Source: an uncultured Sphingomonadaceae bacterium (GTDB lineage: Bacteria; Pseudomonadota; Alphaproteobacteria; Sphingomonadales; Sphingomonadaceae). Taken from it: DNA of 64,000 nucleotides. Under the pieces are notes generated by a model that was given only the letters and a program-made list of their open reading frames with translations, was not told where the DNA came from and did no database searches. Where the stretch lies: assembly GCA_947503245.1 (NCBI GenBank), contig CANNCV010000002.1, positions 1 through 64,000 on the forward strand, read 5' to 3'. Each line of letters starts with the position of its first letter. Within the stretch, counting starts at the first letter, position 1. Shown here piece after piece: positions 1-7,837 of the stretch. Position numbers and translations under genes: made by a program.

Positions 1-186
1 CCCGGTAACAGCAATGGCCGTGATGATGACGATGATGACGGCAATCCCGGCAACGGCAATGGCCGTGATGATGACGACGATGATGACGGCAATCCCGGTA
101 ACAGCAATGGCCGTGATGATGACGATGATGACGGCAATCCCGGTAACAGCAATGGCCGAGACGACGATGACGATGATGATGACAGA
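1..186 (+). repeat. In-frame tandem repeat, 45/48-base units
   Basis: Four near-identical units begin at positions 1, 46, 94 and 139, each starting CCCGG(T/C)AAC. Units 1 and 3 appear identical over 45 bases; unit 2 is 48 bases with one extra Asp codon and an AGC to GGC change; unit 4 diverges after its first 20 bases. Length differences are multiples of three, so the frame is kept. The array may extend left beyond the window. Confidence 0.9.
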
Positions 187-402
187 GGCCGCGGACGTGG
201 TAATGATCGTAATGATGATGACGATGACAGGGGCGATGATAGGGACGGCCGACCTTGCCGTTTGTTGTGTGGCGTTATTGATATTCTTGACGGCCCTGGA
301 GCAGGTGAAACGTCACTCGACAATGGGTTGGAAGAAGGCAATAGCCGGTTCAATGAACGCCCAGACAGCCCTAACCAGGATCAACGCATAAATATTGACT
401 GA
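1..402 (+). CDS. C-terminal part of an Asp-rich repeat protein (5' truncated)
   Basis: The reading frame is open from the first base and stops at TGA 400-402, giving the last 133 residues of a longer protein. Its first 60 or so residues are four 15-16 residue units of the pattern P-G-N-S/G-N-G-R followed by six to eight Asp and then G-N. A mixed Asp/Arg/Gly stretch and a plainer tail with two Cys follow. Frame 1 gives a sensible hydrophilic composition, frame 3 is stopped at once, and frame 2 gives a Met/Thr/Ala run typical of an out-of-frame repeat. Poly-Asp repeats of this kind often bind calcium in secreted proteins, but that is inference. I do not recognise the family. Genes before CHASE2 proteins often encode FecR-domain secreted proteins, which is a possibility only. 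Confidence 0.7.
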   Translation, partial: PGNSNGRDDDDDDGNPGNGNGRDDDDDDDGNPGNSNGRDDDDDDGNPGNSNGRDDDDDDDDRGRGRGNDRNDDDDDRGDDRDGRPCRLLCGVIDILDGPGAGETSLDNGLEEGNSRFNERPDSPNQDQRINID

Positions 403-517
403 TAAATCCGAAATAGCATCAATTATTCTAAGTATTCATTCAGCTATATTCTAGTTAACGCTAATTTAGAGTTATGCCCTTATTCAAGCCAATATAGGCA
501 AATAGGGGCTTAGTAGC

Positions 518-2881
518 TTGCGTAAAATTCTTTATATTGTGGCAAAGAATCCTGCCCGCGCCTATTTTGCGGGGGCGGTTTTTGCTGCCGTATTTTTGAC
601 GCTAATTGCCAATTTCGCGGGCATAGGCAATACTGTCGATCACGCATTTACTTCGGTGCGTAGCGAAATCTTTCACAAACACGCCTCTGACAAAATTGTC
701 GTTGTCGAATTTGACGCAAAATCGATCCAACGCGTTGGAACATGGCCTTGGCCGCGCAATGTACATGCTCAACTGATTGAACATTTATCTTCTGCTGGCG
801 CAGAACAAATTGCTTTTGATGTCGATTTCTCGGCTACATCAAATCCCGCTTCTGATAAACGCTTTGCCGAAGCCATTGCTAAATCGGATGCGACAATCAT
901 TCTCGCAACATTTCGGCAAAAAAGCAGCAGTCAGAGCAACACAGCTATAGAAAACCTGCCCCTTGCAGAATTTCGCAACAATGCCATTCTGGCTTCGGTC
1001 AATGTTCACCCCAATGATTACGGTCAGGTGGCAATGTACAGCTATGGGGAAATTACTGGCGACATATTGCGTCCATCCATGGGGGCCTTGATAACATCAA
1101 GCACAGGGCACCTTGGCGACTCTTTTCCTATCGACCAGAGTATAGATCCATCGACTATCACAGCAGTCAGTGCAGTCGATATTCTCGAAGGAAAAGTTGG
1201 CAGTGAGGTACTGAACGGCAAAACAGTTCTTATCGGGGCTTCTGCAATCGAATTGGGTGATTTTTACTCTACGCCTCACCATGGCATAATTCCAGGGGTA
1301 TTCCTGCATGCCTTAGCGGCAGAAACATTACAAAGCGGCTATAATATGCCGGTTTTCAATGACTGGCCCGCTATTGCTCTGGTTATATTATTGCTTATAG
1401 CTGGCGCGCGGTGGATGCCCAAGCGTAAGGCCCTGATGGCAGTGCCTATCGTTCCAGTCATTACCGCTAGCATGATATGCCTACTTAATATCATCTTTTA
1501 TACAACCGCATTGGCGGACTTTGCGATTGGCAATGCAATAGTGTTGCTTATAAACTTTGTTGCTGTGTCGATGATTATACGCTCCGTAGAAAATATGCAG
1601 AGAGAGCGTTATCGCGACCTCAAAACCGGACTTCCAAACTCTATGGCATTAATATGGCTCGGTCGGCGTTTGGAGCGTAAGCACCCTATATCACGCCTCG
1701 CCGTTCTTCAAATTGCCAATTACACCGAAGTACATGGCCTATGCACCACCGATCAATGGGCCGATATGCTCCGCTCATCCGCCGGCCGCCTGCGTTTTCT
1801 CACTCTGAACGACCGTGTCTTTAAAGTTGGTGATGATCAGCTCGCTTGGGTCGTGCCAGAGGATTATGCCAAAAATCTTGGGGACTATTTTGAGACTATT
1901 TCTGCATTTTTTCTTGCACCCTTTTCCGTCGGTACGAAGCAGATCCGCCTTAACATTCATTGCGGTTTCCACGCATCTGACACAAAGGATTGGCCGCAAT
2001 TACAGTCAAACGCCACAATAGCCGCATATAAGGCTGCAGAGCTGGGCTATCGCTGGCTGCCATATAGCAATGACATCAATGCGGTTGCACAGCAAAAAAT
2101 GACGATATTGAATGATATTGAAGACGCCATGGACAATGGTGACATATGGGTAGCGTATCAACCCAAAATGGATACACGCACCAATAGCATTGCATCAGCC
2201 GAAGCTCTGGCAAGGTGGCAGCATCCAGAACTGGGCAATGTACGACCCGATCACTTCATTCCTCTTTTGGAAAATGCAGGGAAGATTACCGATCTAACGC
2301 TTTATATGCTGCGCCAGATGCTGTTCGATCTTGAGAATTGGCGCGCGAAAGGCTTACGCATGTCCAGTTCTATCAACATTTCTGTAGCCCTGCTTGATGA
2401 TAAGAGCTTTGTTGAAGAAGCGCTTTCCATAATTTCACAGACCATGTTGGATAAAGAACAGATTACCTTTGAGATCACCGAGACCGCATCGGTCAAAAAT
2501 CTTGACGATGCTGGCAAGGTACTGGCCAGAATACGGGCTACGGGCGTTCGTGTTTCCATTGATGACTATGGCACTGGTCAATCCACATTGTCCTATTTGC
2601 GCGATTTCCCAGCAGATGAGATCAAAATCGATCAGGCGTTTATCCGTAATATGACTGGCAATGAGCTTGATAGAGTGATGGTAACATCCACCATTGATCT
2701 AGCGCATCAGATGCATTTCAAAGTTGTTGCAGAAGGTGTGGAAGATGAAGCAACTCTTCAGCTTCTCAAGTCGCAAGGCTGTGACCTTGTTCAAGGTTGG
2801 CATATTGGAAAGCCAGTCAATGCTCAGCTATTCGAGCAAGAGTTTATGAATGGCGATATGCGCAAATCTGCCACTGCTTGA
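518..2881 (+). CDS. CHASE2 sensor with degenerate GGDEF and intact EAL domain (c-di-GMP phosphodiesterase)
   Basis: This is a 787-residue membrane sensor. A transmembrane helix near residues 16-36 is followed by a periplasmic CHASE2 domain (about 40-280), three further membrane helices (about 283-352), a GGDEF-type domain (about 365-520) and an EAL domain (about 530-775). The GGDEF signature is replaced by GDDQL, so cyclase activity is unlikely. The EAL domain keeps its expected residues: EAL near 562, the Asn in NIS, the Glu in FEITE, DDYGTG, the Lys in IKID and the Glu in AEGVED. It should therefore hydrolyse cyclic di-GMP in the cytoplasm in response to an unknown periplasmic signal. The start is TTG at 518 after AGGGGCT; no ATG lies nearby in frame, and GTG 539 is an alternative. 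It follows the truncated repeat protein by 115 bases. Confidence 0.9.
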   Translation: MRKILYIVAKNPARAYFAGAVFAAVFLTLIANFAGIGNTVDHAFTSVRSEIFHKHASDKIVVVEFDAKSIQRVGTWPWPRNVHAQLIEHLSSAGAEQIAFDVDFSATSNPASDKRFAEAIAKSDATIILATFRQKSSSQSNTAIENLPLAEFRNNAILASVNVHPNDYGQVAMYSYGEITGDILRPSMGALITSSTGHLGDSFPIDQSIDPSTITAVSAVDILEGKVGSEVLNGKTVLIGASAIELGDFYSTPHHGIIPGVFLHALAAETLQSGYNMPVFNDWPAIALVILLLIAGARWMPKRKALMAVPIVPVITASMICLLNIIFYTTALADFAIGNAIVLLINFVAVSMIIRSVENMQRERYRDLKTGLPNSMALIWLGRRLERKHPISRLAVLQIANYTEVHGLCTTDQWADMLRSSAGRLRFLTLNDRVFKVGDDQLAWVVPEDYAKNLGDYFETISAFFLAPFSVGTKQIRLNIHCGFHASDTKDWPQLQSNATIAAYKAAELGYRWLPYSNDINAVAQQKMTILNDIEDAMDNGDIWVAYQPKMDTRTNSIASAEALARWQHPELGNVRPDHFIPLLENAGKITDLTLYMLRQMLFDLENWRAKGLRMSSSINISVALLDDKSFVEEALSIISQTMLDKEQITFEITETASVKNLDDAGKVLARIRATGVRVSIDDYGTGQSTLSYLRDFPADEIKIDQAFIRNMTGNELDRVMVTSTIDLAHQMHFKVVAEGVEDEATLQLLKSQGCDLVQGWHIGKPVNAQLFEQEFMNGDMRKSATA

Positions 2882-2946
2882 TCTAGAGTGATATCAGAAG
2901 ATAATATCCTGAAAGGAAGGGTTTTCGAACATTAAAGCGTTCGCAA

Positions 2947-2977
2947 GGCCGACCGGCCGCAGGGCGATAGCTCGCCC
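2947..2977. repeat. Two adjacent GC-rich palindromes downstream of the EAL gene
   Basis: Positions 2947-2958 form GGCC-GACC-GGCC, and 2962-2977 form a perfect 6-base stem (GGGCGA/TCGCCC) with a TAGC loop. They lie between the CHASE2 gene and the 3' end of the tRNA, which runs the other way. No T-run follows on either strand, so they are not classical terminators, though they may act as convergent RNA 3' ends. Confidence 0.5.
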
Positions 2978-3020
2978 TCGAAGATATAAGCGAAGCGATT
3001 TATCGCGAGAGGTAGAGAAA

Positions 3021-3097
3021 TGGCGCACCCGGAAGGATTCGAACCTCCGGCCCCCTGATTCGTAGTCAGGTACTCTATCCAGCTGAGCTACGGGTGC
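3021..3097 (-). tRNA. tRNA-Arg (anticodon ACG)
   Basis: Reading the minus strand gives a 77-base cloverleaf. The acceptor stem is GCACCCG paired with CGGGTGC, followed by discriminator G and an encoded CCA. The D arm is TAGCTCAGCTGGATAGAG. The anticodon stem CCTGA/TCAGG holds the loop CTACGAA, giving anticodon ACG. The T arm is GGAGG-TTCGAAT-CCTTC, with one non-Watson-Crick pair. The ACG anticodon, normally edited to ICG, reads CGU, CGC and CGA arginine codons. It closely resembles the standard proteobacterial tRNA-Arg(ACG). Confidence 0.95.
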
Positions 3098-3194
3098 GCA
3101 ATAAGGTGACTGCCATTAGTCAGGCTGGAAGCCCTTGGCAACTGCTTTTTGCCAATAGTGTGAAATTAGATGAAGAATCTTCACAACAATCTCA

Positions 3195-3614
3195 TCAATT
3201 GCCGCATTCCGCATTTTTCAGTGCTCCGATAAATGGACCATCTGCCGGGGGCATAGGTAAATCGGACATTTCGTCAAGCGTCACCCAGCGCAGTTCCTCC
3301 GCATGAAGTGCTCGCGGTTCCCCTTCCCAATATCTGCACTGATATAGCAGCAACAGCAAATGCCGCTTGGCCAATTGTTCGCTGGCAAAAACTACAGGTG
3401 ATAGATTCTCTGCTTTTACAGCGACCCCCAACTCTTCTTCTATCTCTCGCAACAAAGCTTGTTCGGGTGTTTCACCAATCTCCAGCTTACCGCCAGGAAA
3501 CTCCCATAAACCGGCCATAGCCGTGCCTTCAGGCCGCTTCTGAAGCAGAATTCGGCCATCATATCGCGTCATTGCAAGTGCAACGACAATCATAAGTGTC
3601 AGGTTTTTTTCCAA
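3195..3614 (-). CDS. mutT: MutT-type Nudix hydrolase (8-oxo-dGTP diphosphatase)
   Basis: This 139-residue protein carries a full Nudix box, G-x5-E-x7-REIEEELG, around residues 38-60, preceded by LLQKRPEG and WEFPGGK as in MutT. MutT hydrolyses 8-oxo-dGTP to the monophosphate and so prevents A:T to C:G transversions; the assignment to 8-oxo-dGTP rests on overall similarity. The frame begins at TTG 3614 with AAGAAG just upstream; an ATG seven codons inside (3593) is an alternative start, but it would remove part of the first beta strand. It is monocistronic between the Flp genes and the tRNA. Confidence 0.88.
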   Translation of the reverse strand: MEKNLTLMIVVALAMTRYDGRILLQKRPEGTAMAGLWEFPGGKLEIGETPEQALLREIEEELGVAVKAENLSPVVFASEQLAKRHLLLLLYQCRYWEGEPRALHAEELRWVTLDEMSDLPMPPADGPFIGALKNAECGN

Positions 3615-3697
3615 CTTCTTTGCCCTTTTAAACCATTTGTTAAGACCGATAGGCGATTACGAAATCGTCGGGAAGAAAGATTTAACGGGAGCTCACA

Positions 3698-3865
3698 ATG
3701 TTGAGGACTTTTTATAACGTTTTGCAATCGCGTAAAGGCGCGACGGCGATTGAATATGGGCTAATCGTAGCCCTGATCGCCATCAGTGCAGTTGTGGCAA
3801 TGCAAAGCTTTGGAAATGCCTCAAACGAGATGTGGGATACCGTTGAACGCAATATCGTGAATTGA
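3698..3865 (+). CDS. Flp/Fap-type class IVb pilin (first of two)
   Basis: This 55-residue protein starts at ATG 3698 with GGGAG six bases upstream. A short basic leader ending in RKG is followed by ATAIEYGLIVALIAI, which matches the Flp prepilin cleavage site: Gly at -1, Glu at +5 and Tyr at +6, then one hydrophobic helix. After cleavage by a TadV/CpaA prepilin peptidase it would give a 41-residue pilin subunit of a Tad pilus. The C-terminus (MWDTVERNIVN) differs from that of the second copy, so the two are probably not interchangeable. No peptidase or secretin gene lies nearby. Confidence 0.88.
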   Translation: MLRTFYNVLQSRKGATAIEYGLIVALIAISAVVAMQSFGNASNEMWDTVERNIVN

Positions 3866-3990
3866 TTTTTCGGGAAGTTAAACATTTGGAAAGTTATTTC
3901 ACATAAACCGATCAACGCTTGTTCAGAAAATCATACGGAAATGATTGATCAACTGGCCGGGTAATGATGACCAAACCAAGGAGACCTAAT

Positions 3991-4158
3991 ATGAAAACAG
4001 TACGTAACATGTTCGCCAACAAAAAAGGCGCCACCGCAATTGAATATGGCCTGATCGCTGCTTTGATCGCAGTTGCAGCCATCACTGCAATGGGCAGCCT
4101 GGGCAACAACCTGACCGCAACGTTCGACGACGTATCGGACGATCTGGTTCAGGCTTAA
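3991..4158 (+). CDS. Flp/Fap-type class IVb pilin (second of two)
   Basis: This 55-residue Flp pilin starts at ATG 3991, set by AAGGAG ten bases upstream; the frame extends upstream to 3964 but lacks a ribosome site there. The leader MKTVRNMFANKKG and cleavage motif G-ATAIEYGLI are canonical, followed by a hydrophobic helix to about residue 40 and an acidic tail (TFDDVSDDLVQA). It is the more typical of the two copies and ends at a strong terminator, so it is probably the abundant structural pilin. The 125-base gap from the first copy is large enough for its own promoter. The matching CpaF ATPase is 47 kb away at 51284. Confidence 0.92.
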   Translation: MKTVRNMFANKKGATAIEYGLIAALIAVAAITAMGSLGNNLTATFDDVSDDLVQA

Positions 4159-4181
4159 TCTGATACAGATTTTAAAAGAAA

Positions 4182-4208
4182 GGGCGGCCCTAGGGTCGCC
4201 CTTTTTTT
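4182..4208 (+). terminator. Rho-independent terminator after the Flp pilin genes
   Basis: An 8-base-pair stem (GGGCGGCC with GGTCGCCC, one G-T pair) encloses the tetraloop CTAG and is followed directly by seven T residues. It begins 23 bases after the pilin stop codon. Confidence 0.93.
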
Positions 4209-4240
4209 GTCACCAGTAAAAACGCAAAACAGATAGCAGC

Positions 4241-5725
4241 TTAATAGCTCACCATTTTGATGCGCTGTCCCGCAGTCAAGCTGTCTGATGCAGACAGGCC
4301 ATTCAGAGTCCTGAAACGCTCTTCTTGCAGACTGTCAAAGGCCATTTGCGCAGAGAGACTGGCCACTGTGTCTCCCGATTGCACGGTAACAATCTTGACC
4401 TTGCGATTTTTTATGCCAACGGCCTCATTATCAGCCAACCGCCGCATACTTCTGAACATTGACGTAAAATTGCCGCTGCGACCGGCTGCTGTCAAAGTAA
4501 CAAAGTGCAATGCCCGGCTTGGCGAAAACTCATATGCAAACACTGTAATATCACGGATGTCGCGTCCACTGCCCACACGTGCAGAGGCAAAGGCAGCTGG
4601 CAAACCATTAACTGTTGTTCGGCTGATTTCACCAAATGCGATATTTTGCTCTTTTGACACTTCCGCAAAAACGGAACGCATATAGGCCCCCAAGTCATTA
4701 TTATAGGTGCGCAGCGTTAATTGTGACTGGCCGCCCTGCCCATTAATAGAAACAGCAGAACTGCCATTACTGATGGAATAGCCAGATGGAGCATCAAAAG
4801 CGAAATCCAGGTCTGGGTGAATAAATCGTGACCCTTGAACTACACCTTGTGCACTATCCTGACCGTAGGCAATGCTATCCAACTGATCGAGAAAGCGTGT
4901 CTTGTTACGGGCACCAGTACTGTCGCCAGCTTTTTTTGCGGCGCGCGAAACACGCTTTGCTGGGTTAGGGTGTGTGCTTGCCCAGGTGGGAACAGATGAT
5001 GATTGTTTACCACTAGCGCGAGCATCAAGCGAATTTTGCAGCGCAAGCGAATATAGCATCGACGAGACTGCACGTGGATCATAACCGGCGCTGCGCAAAT
5101 ATTGTACGCCAAGATCATCAGCCTCATATTCCTGTTTGCGTGAATAACGCAGCGTCAGCAATTGTGAGCCAGTCCCGAAGAGTTGTTGACCAAGACGGCC
5201 AAATCCTGAATTGCCAAGCAGCAGCCCAGCACCAATTTGCCCAATCGCACCAAATATACTGTTGCGCCGCGCCTTTTTCCGGCGCTTTTCAGAATGACGT
5301 GCAGCGACATGCCCAACCTCATGGCCCAATACGCCGGCCAGTTCGGCCTCATCATTCATCAGCGCCATTAATTGACGCGTGACATAAACATAACCGCCGG
5401 GAATCGCGAACGCATTGTTTACCGGCGAATCCAGCAAGGTTACGGTGAAGTCTTCACGGGCATTGCCGAGGCCGGATTGGACGGCAATATCCTTACCTAT
5501 TTTTTCGACATAGGCGGCTTGTGGGCCAGTATAGGGTCCGCCAAACTCCTGCAATAATTGCGGATGCGCGGCCTCTCCTTGGGCTTTTTCCTCATCGGAT
5601 ATACTCCGCACTTCGTCTTTTTGAAGAGGCAGAGCCGCCACAGGGGCCGTTGCTATTGATGACATGCACATAATAACCGCACTTGCTGAAAGCGTTGTGT
5701 GCAAAAACATTTTTCCCGAAACCAT
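4241..5725 (-). CDS. Periplasmic M48 family zinc metalloprotease with C-terminal LysM domain
   Basis: This 494-residue protein has an N-terminal signal peptide (about residues 1-31) and an M48 peptidase domain with HEVGH at 135-139. The third zinc ligand lies in EYEADDLG about 70 residues later. The C-terminus (from about 445: VTVQSGDTVASLSAQM) looks like a LysM peptidoglycan-binding module. The protein resembles BepA/YfgC-type proteases, which handle outer membrane protein assembly and quality control in the periplasm; the exact substrate is unknown. The start is ATG 5725, five bases after GGGAGA; the frame extends four codons up to a TTG that overlaps this ribosome site and is rejected. It is 128 bases downstream of accA on the same strand. 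Confidence 0.9.
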   Translation of the reverse strand: MVSGKMFLHTTLSASAVIMCMSSIATAPVAALPLQKDEVRSISDEEKAQGEAAHPQLLQEFGGPYTGPQAAYVEKIGKDIAVQSGLGNAREDFTVTLLDSPVNNAFAIPGGYVYVTRQLMALMNDEAELAGVLGHEVGHVAARHSEKRRKKARRNSIFGAIGQIGAGLLLGNSGFGRLGQQLFGTGSQLLTLRYSRKQEYEADDLGVQYLRSAGYDPRAVSSMLYSLALQNSLDARASGKQSSSVPTWASTHPNPAKRVSRAAKKAGDSTGARNKTRFLDQLDSIAYGQDSAQGVVQGSRFIHPDLDFAFDAPSGYSISNGSSAVSINGQGGQSQLTLRTYNNDLGAYMRSVFAEVSKEQNIAFGEISRTTVNGLPAAFASARVGSGRDIRDITVFAYEFSPSRALHFVTLTAAGRSGNFTSMFRSMRRLADNEAVGIKNRKVKIVTVQSGDTVASLSAQMAFDSLQEERFRTLNGLSASDSLTAGQRIKMVSY

Positions 5726-5853
5726 AAAATCTCCCAATCCTGTATTGGTCTAGGATATAGTGATTTTCAGCGTTCGCAAATGTCGTTGTGTAAAATATTC
5801 TGATTCAACAATGACCAGCTAGCATATCGCGATCATATCTTGGCAGCTTTCAA

Positions 5854-6804
5854 TTACAATGATTGCCCGATGGTCAGATATTTTTGATAGCGCTTTTCCT
5901 GCAATTCTGAAGGTGCCAGCGCGAGCAAAATATCCAGTTCTTCTGAGACAGCCTGTGACAGTTCCGCACAAGCCATTGCAGGGTCACGATGCGCGCCGCC
6001 CTTCGGTTCTTTTACAATACGGTCGATCACGCCAAGTTGAATAAGGTGCTGAGCAGTGATCCGCATGGCTTCTGCCGCTTCATCAGCCTTTTCCGCGGTG
6101 CGCCACAAGATAGAAGCGCAACCTTCTGGTGAGATAACCGAGTAGACAGCATGCTCTAACATCAACACCCGCTCTGCAGAGGCCAAGGCTACAGCACCGC
6201 CAGAGCCACCCTCACCAACAATACAGGCGATCATCGGTACATTAAGCGTCAAGCAACGCTCTGTTGCGCGGGCAATGGCTTCGGCCTGGCCACGTTCTTC
6301 AGCGTCAATGCCGGGAAACGCACCAGAAGTATCCACCAATGTTATAACAGGAAGGCCAAAGCGTTCGGCCAGATCCATTAAGCGTATCGCTTTTCGATAC
6401 CCCTCTGGGCGACCCATGCCGAAATTATGCTTCAGCCGTGATTGCGTATCTCGGCCTTTCTCGTGGCCGATCACCATCACTTTCAGACCATTCAACTTAG
6501 CAAAACCGCCAATAATAGCTGCATCATCAGCAAAAGCCCGATCTCCGCTCAATGGCATAAAGTCGGTAAACATCAGGTCGATATAGTCACGAAAATGTGG
6601 GCGCTCTGGATGGCGAGCCACTTGCGTTTTCTGCCAAGGTGTTAAATTGGCATAGATCAGCCGTAACAGACGATCTGCCTTTGTCTGCAACTTCTCAATA
6701 TCCGCCAAACTGTCCAGCGGATCATCTGTCGTTGTATCTTGCAATTGCGCAATTCGCGCATGCAAAGCAGCAACGGATTTTTCAAACTCTAAAAAACTTG
6801 TCAT
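5854..6804 (-). CDS. accA: Acetyl-CoA carboxylase carboxyltransferase subunit alpha
   Basis: At 316 residues it has the usual length and sequence of AccA. The signature stretches include DRAFADDAAIIGG, IGHEKGRDT, FGLPVITLVDTSGAFPG and GEGGSGGAVALA (the crotonase-fold oxyanion region). With AccD it transfers a carboxyl group from biotinylated AccB to acetyl-CoA, making malonyl-CoA for fatty acid synthesis in the cytoplasm. The start ATG 6804 lies 45 bases after the xerD stop, so the two may be co-transcribed. Confidence 0.97.
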   Translation of the reverse strand: MTSFLEFEKSVAALHARIAQLQDTTTDDPLDSLADIEKLQTKADRLLRLIYANLTPWQKTQVARHPERPHFRDYIDLMFTDFMPLSGDRAFADDAAIIGGFAKLNGLKVMVIGHEKGRDTQSRLKHNFGMGRPEGYRKAIRLMDLAERFGLPVITLVDTSGAFPGIDAEERGQAEAIARATERCLTLNVPMIACIVGEGGSGGAVALASAERVLMLEHAVYSVISPEGCASILWRTAEKADEAAEAMRITAQHLIQLGVIDRIVKEPKGGAHRDPAMACAELSQAVSEELDILLALAPSELQEKRYQKYLTIGQSL

Positions 6805-6849
6805 GAGCTATTTCCTGTTGGTCGCGCTTATCGGCTGCTTCACGCTGCG

Positions 6850-7827
6850 TCAATCTGTCTTATCAGCTTGACTCGCCACGCTGTCAGGCTGGCTCTGCCC
6901 AGATGAGGATTTATCAAATTTCGCCAAAGGGTGACGCGCATTAACCAGCTTCACCAGATGGTCGGCGTCCACATGCGTATAAATCTGTGTCGTCGTAATA
7001 TCTGCATGCCCTAACATCATCTGCAAAGCACGCAAATCTGCACCCCCTTGCAACAAATGGGTGGCAAAAGCATGGCGCAGCACATGCGGGCTCACCGCAT
7101 CAGGGTTTAAGCCTGCACGCAATGCCAAATCCTTGATCGACTGGAATAAACGAATGCGGCTAATATGTGCTTTGCGTGAGGGAAATAGCCATAAACTGTC
7201 TGACGGTCGGTAATCCTGCCATCGTGCCAATGCAGACCGCGCGCGGCCCGACAGAGGCACCATTCGCTGCTGATCACCCTTGCCTATAATAATCAAAAAC
7301 GGTCGATCCGGTGCATAAGCATTGGCTGGCATAGACACCAACTCACTGGCGCGTAAACCCGAACCATATAATAGCTCAACCATCACCAACAGCCGGATTG
7401 ACGCAGGTTTTGCATTCTCTTCACTACAATCGGCCTCCAACACTGCAAAAAGCTTGGCTATCGCGTCGTGATCCAGTGTTTTTGGCAGGGATCGCCGCTG
7501 GCCAGGCCGTACCAATTGGGCAGACGGGTCGTCGCCTCGAATATTTTCATCGACACAATAGCGAAAAAACTGCCTAACCGCCGAAATCTTGCGCGCTACG
7601 CTGGACGGTGCAAGCGCGGACCATTTTTGCTGCAATGCCCCCATATCTTGGGCTGTGCTGGCTGCTAATCGGCCTTTTAAAGCCTGTGACGCTTGAAACA
7701 GGTCGCGGCGATAGGCAGCAAGACTATTGGCGGCTGCACCGCGTTCTACGGACATCATAGCCAGAAAGCCTTCAATGGCTTCATCATCAGACAAAGCTTC
7801 GGAAGACCCTTCTGATCCAACCATCAT
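6850..7827 (-). CDS. xerD: Tyrosine recombinase XerD
   Basis: This 325-residue site-specific recombinase has an N-terminal SAM-like DNA-binding domain (about 10-95) and a C-terminal catalytic domain. All active-site residues are visible: Arg in GSGLRASEL, Lys in IIGKGDQQ, the H-x-x-R in SPHVLRHAFATH, His in LGHADI and the nucleophile Tyr in TQIYTHV. With XerC (28481 here) it resolves chromosome dimers at dif during division. I chose ATG 7827, ten bases after the stop of the upstream gene; ATG 7824 is equally possible. The open frame runs on to TTG 7866 inside that gene, without a ribosome site. Confidence 0.9.
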   Translation of the reverse strand: MMVGSEGSSEALSDDEAIEGFLAMMSVERGAAANSLAAYRRDLFQASQALKGRLAASTAQDMGALQQKWSALAPSSVARKISAVRQFFRYCVDENIRGDDPSAQLVRPGQRRSLPKTLDHDAIAKLFAVLEADCSEENAKPASIRLLVMVELLYGSGLRASELVSMPANAYAPDRPFLIIIGKGDQQRMVPLSGRARSALARWQDYRPSDSLWLFPSRKAHISRIRLFQSIKDLALRAGLNPDAVSPHVLRHAFATHLLQGGADLRALQMMLGHADITTTQIYTHVDADHLVKLVNARHPLAKFDKSSSGQSQPDSVASQADKTD

Positions 7828-7837
7828 GCTATGAACG

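Noticed and set aside
1-186. Possible CRISPR-like array
   Set aside because: Units are head-to-tail without unique spacers and keep a reading frame, so this is a coding repeat.
14-391. Open frame of 125 residues rich in Met, Thr and Ala
   Set aside because: It is the second frame of the Asp-rich repeat; the first frame, open from base 1, gives a far more natural protein.
3135-3155. 7-base-pair hairpin TTGGCAA/TTGCCAA downstream of mutT as a terminator
   Set aside because: No T-run follows on the minus strand, so termination cannot be supported.
3021-3194. Integration site of a mobile element at the tRNA-Arg gene
   Set aside because: No integrase and no repeated 3' tRNA end were seen nearby; the flanking genes are ordinary housekeeping genes.
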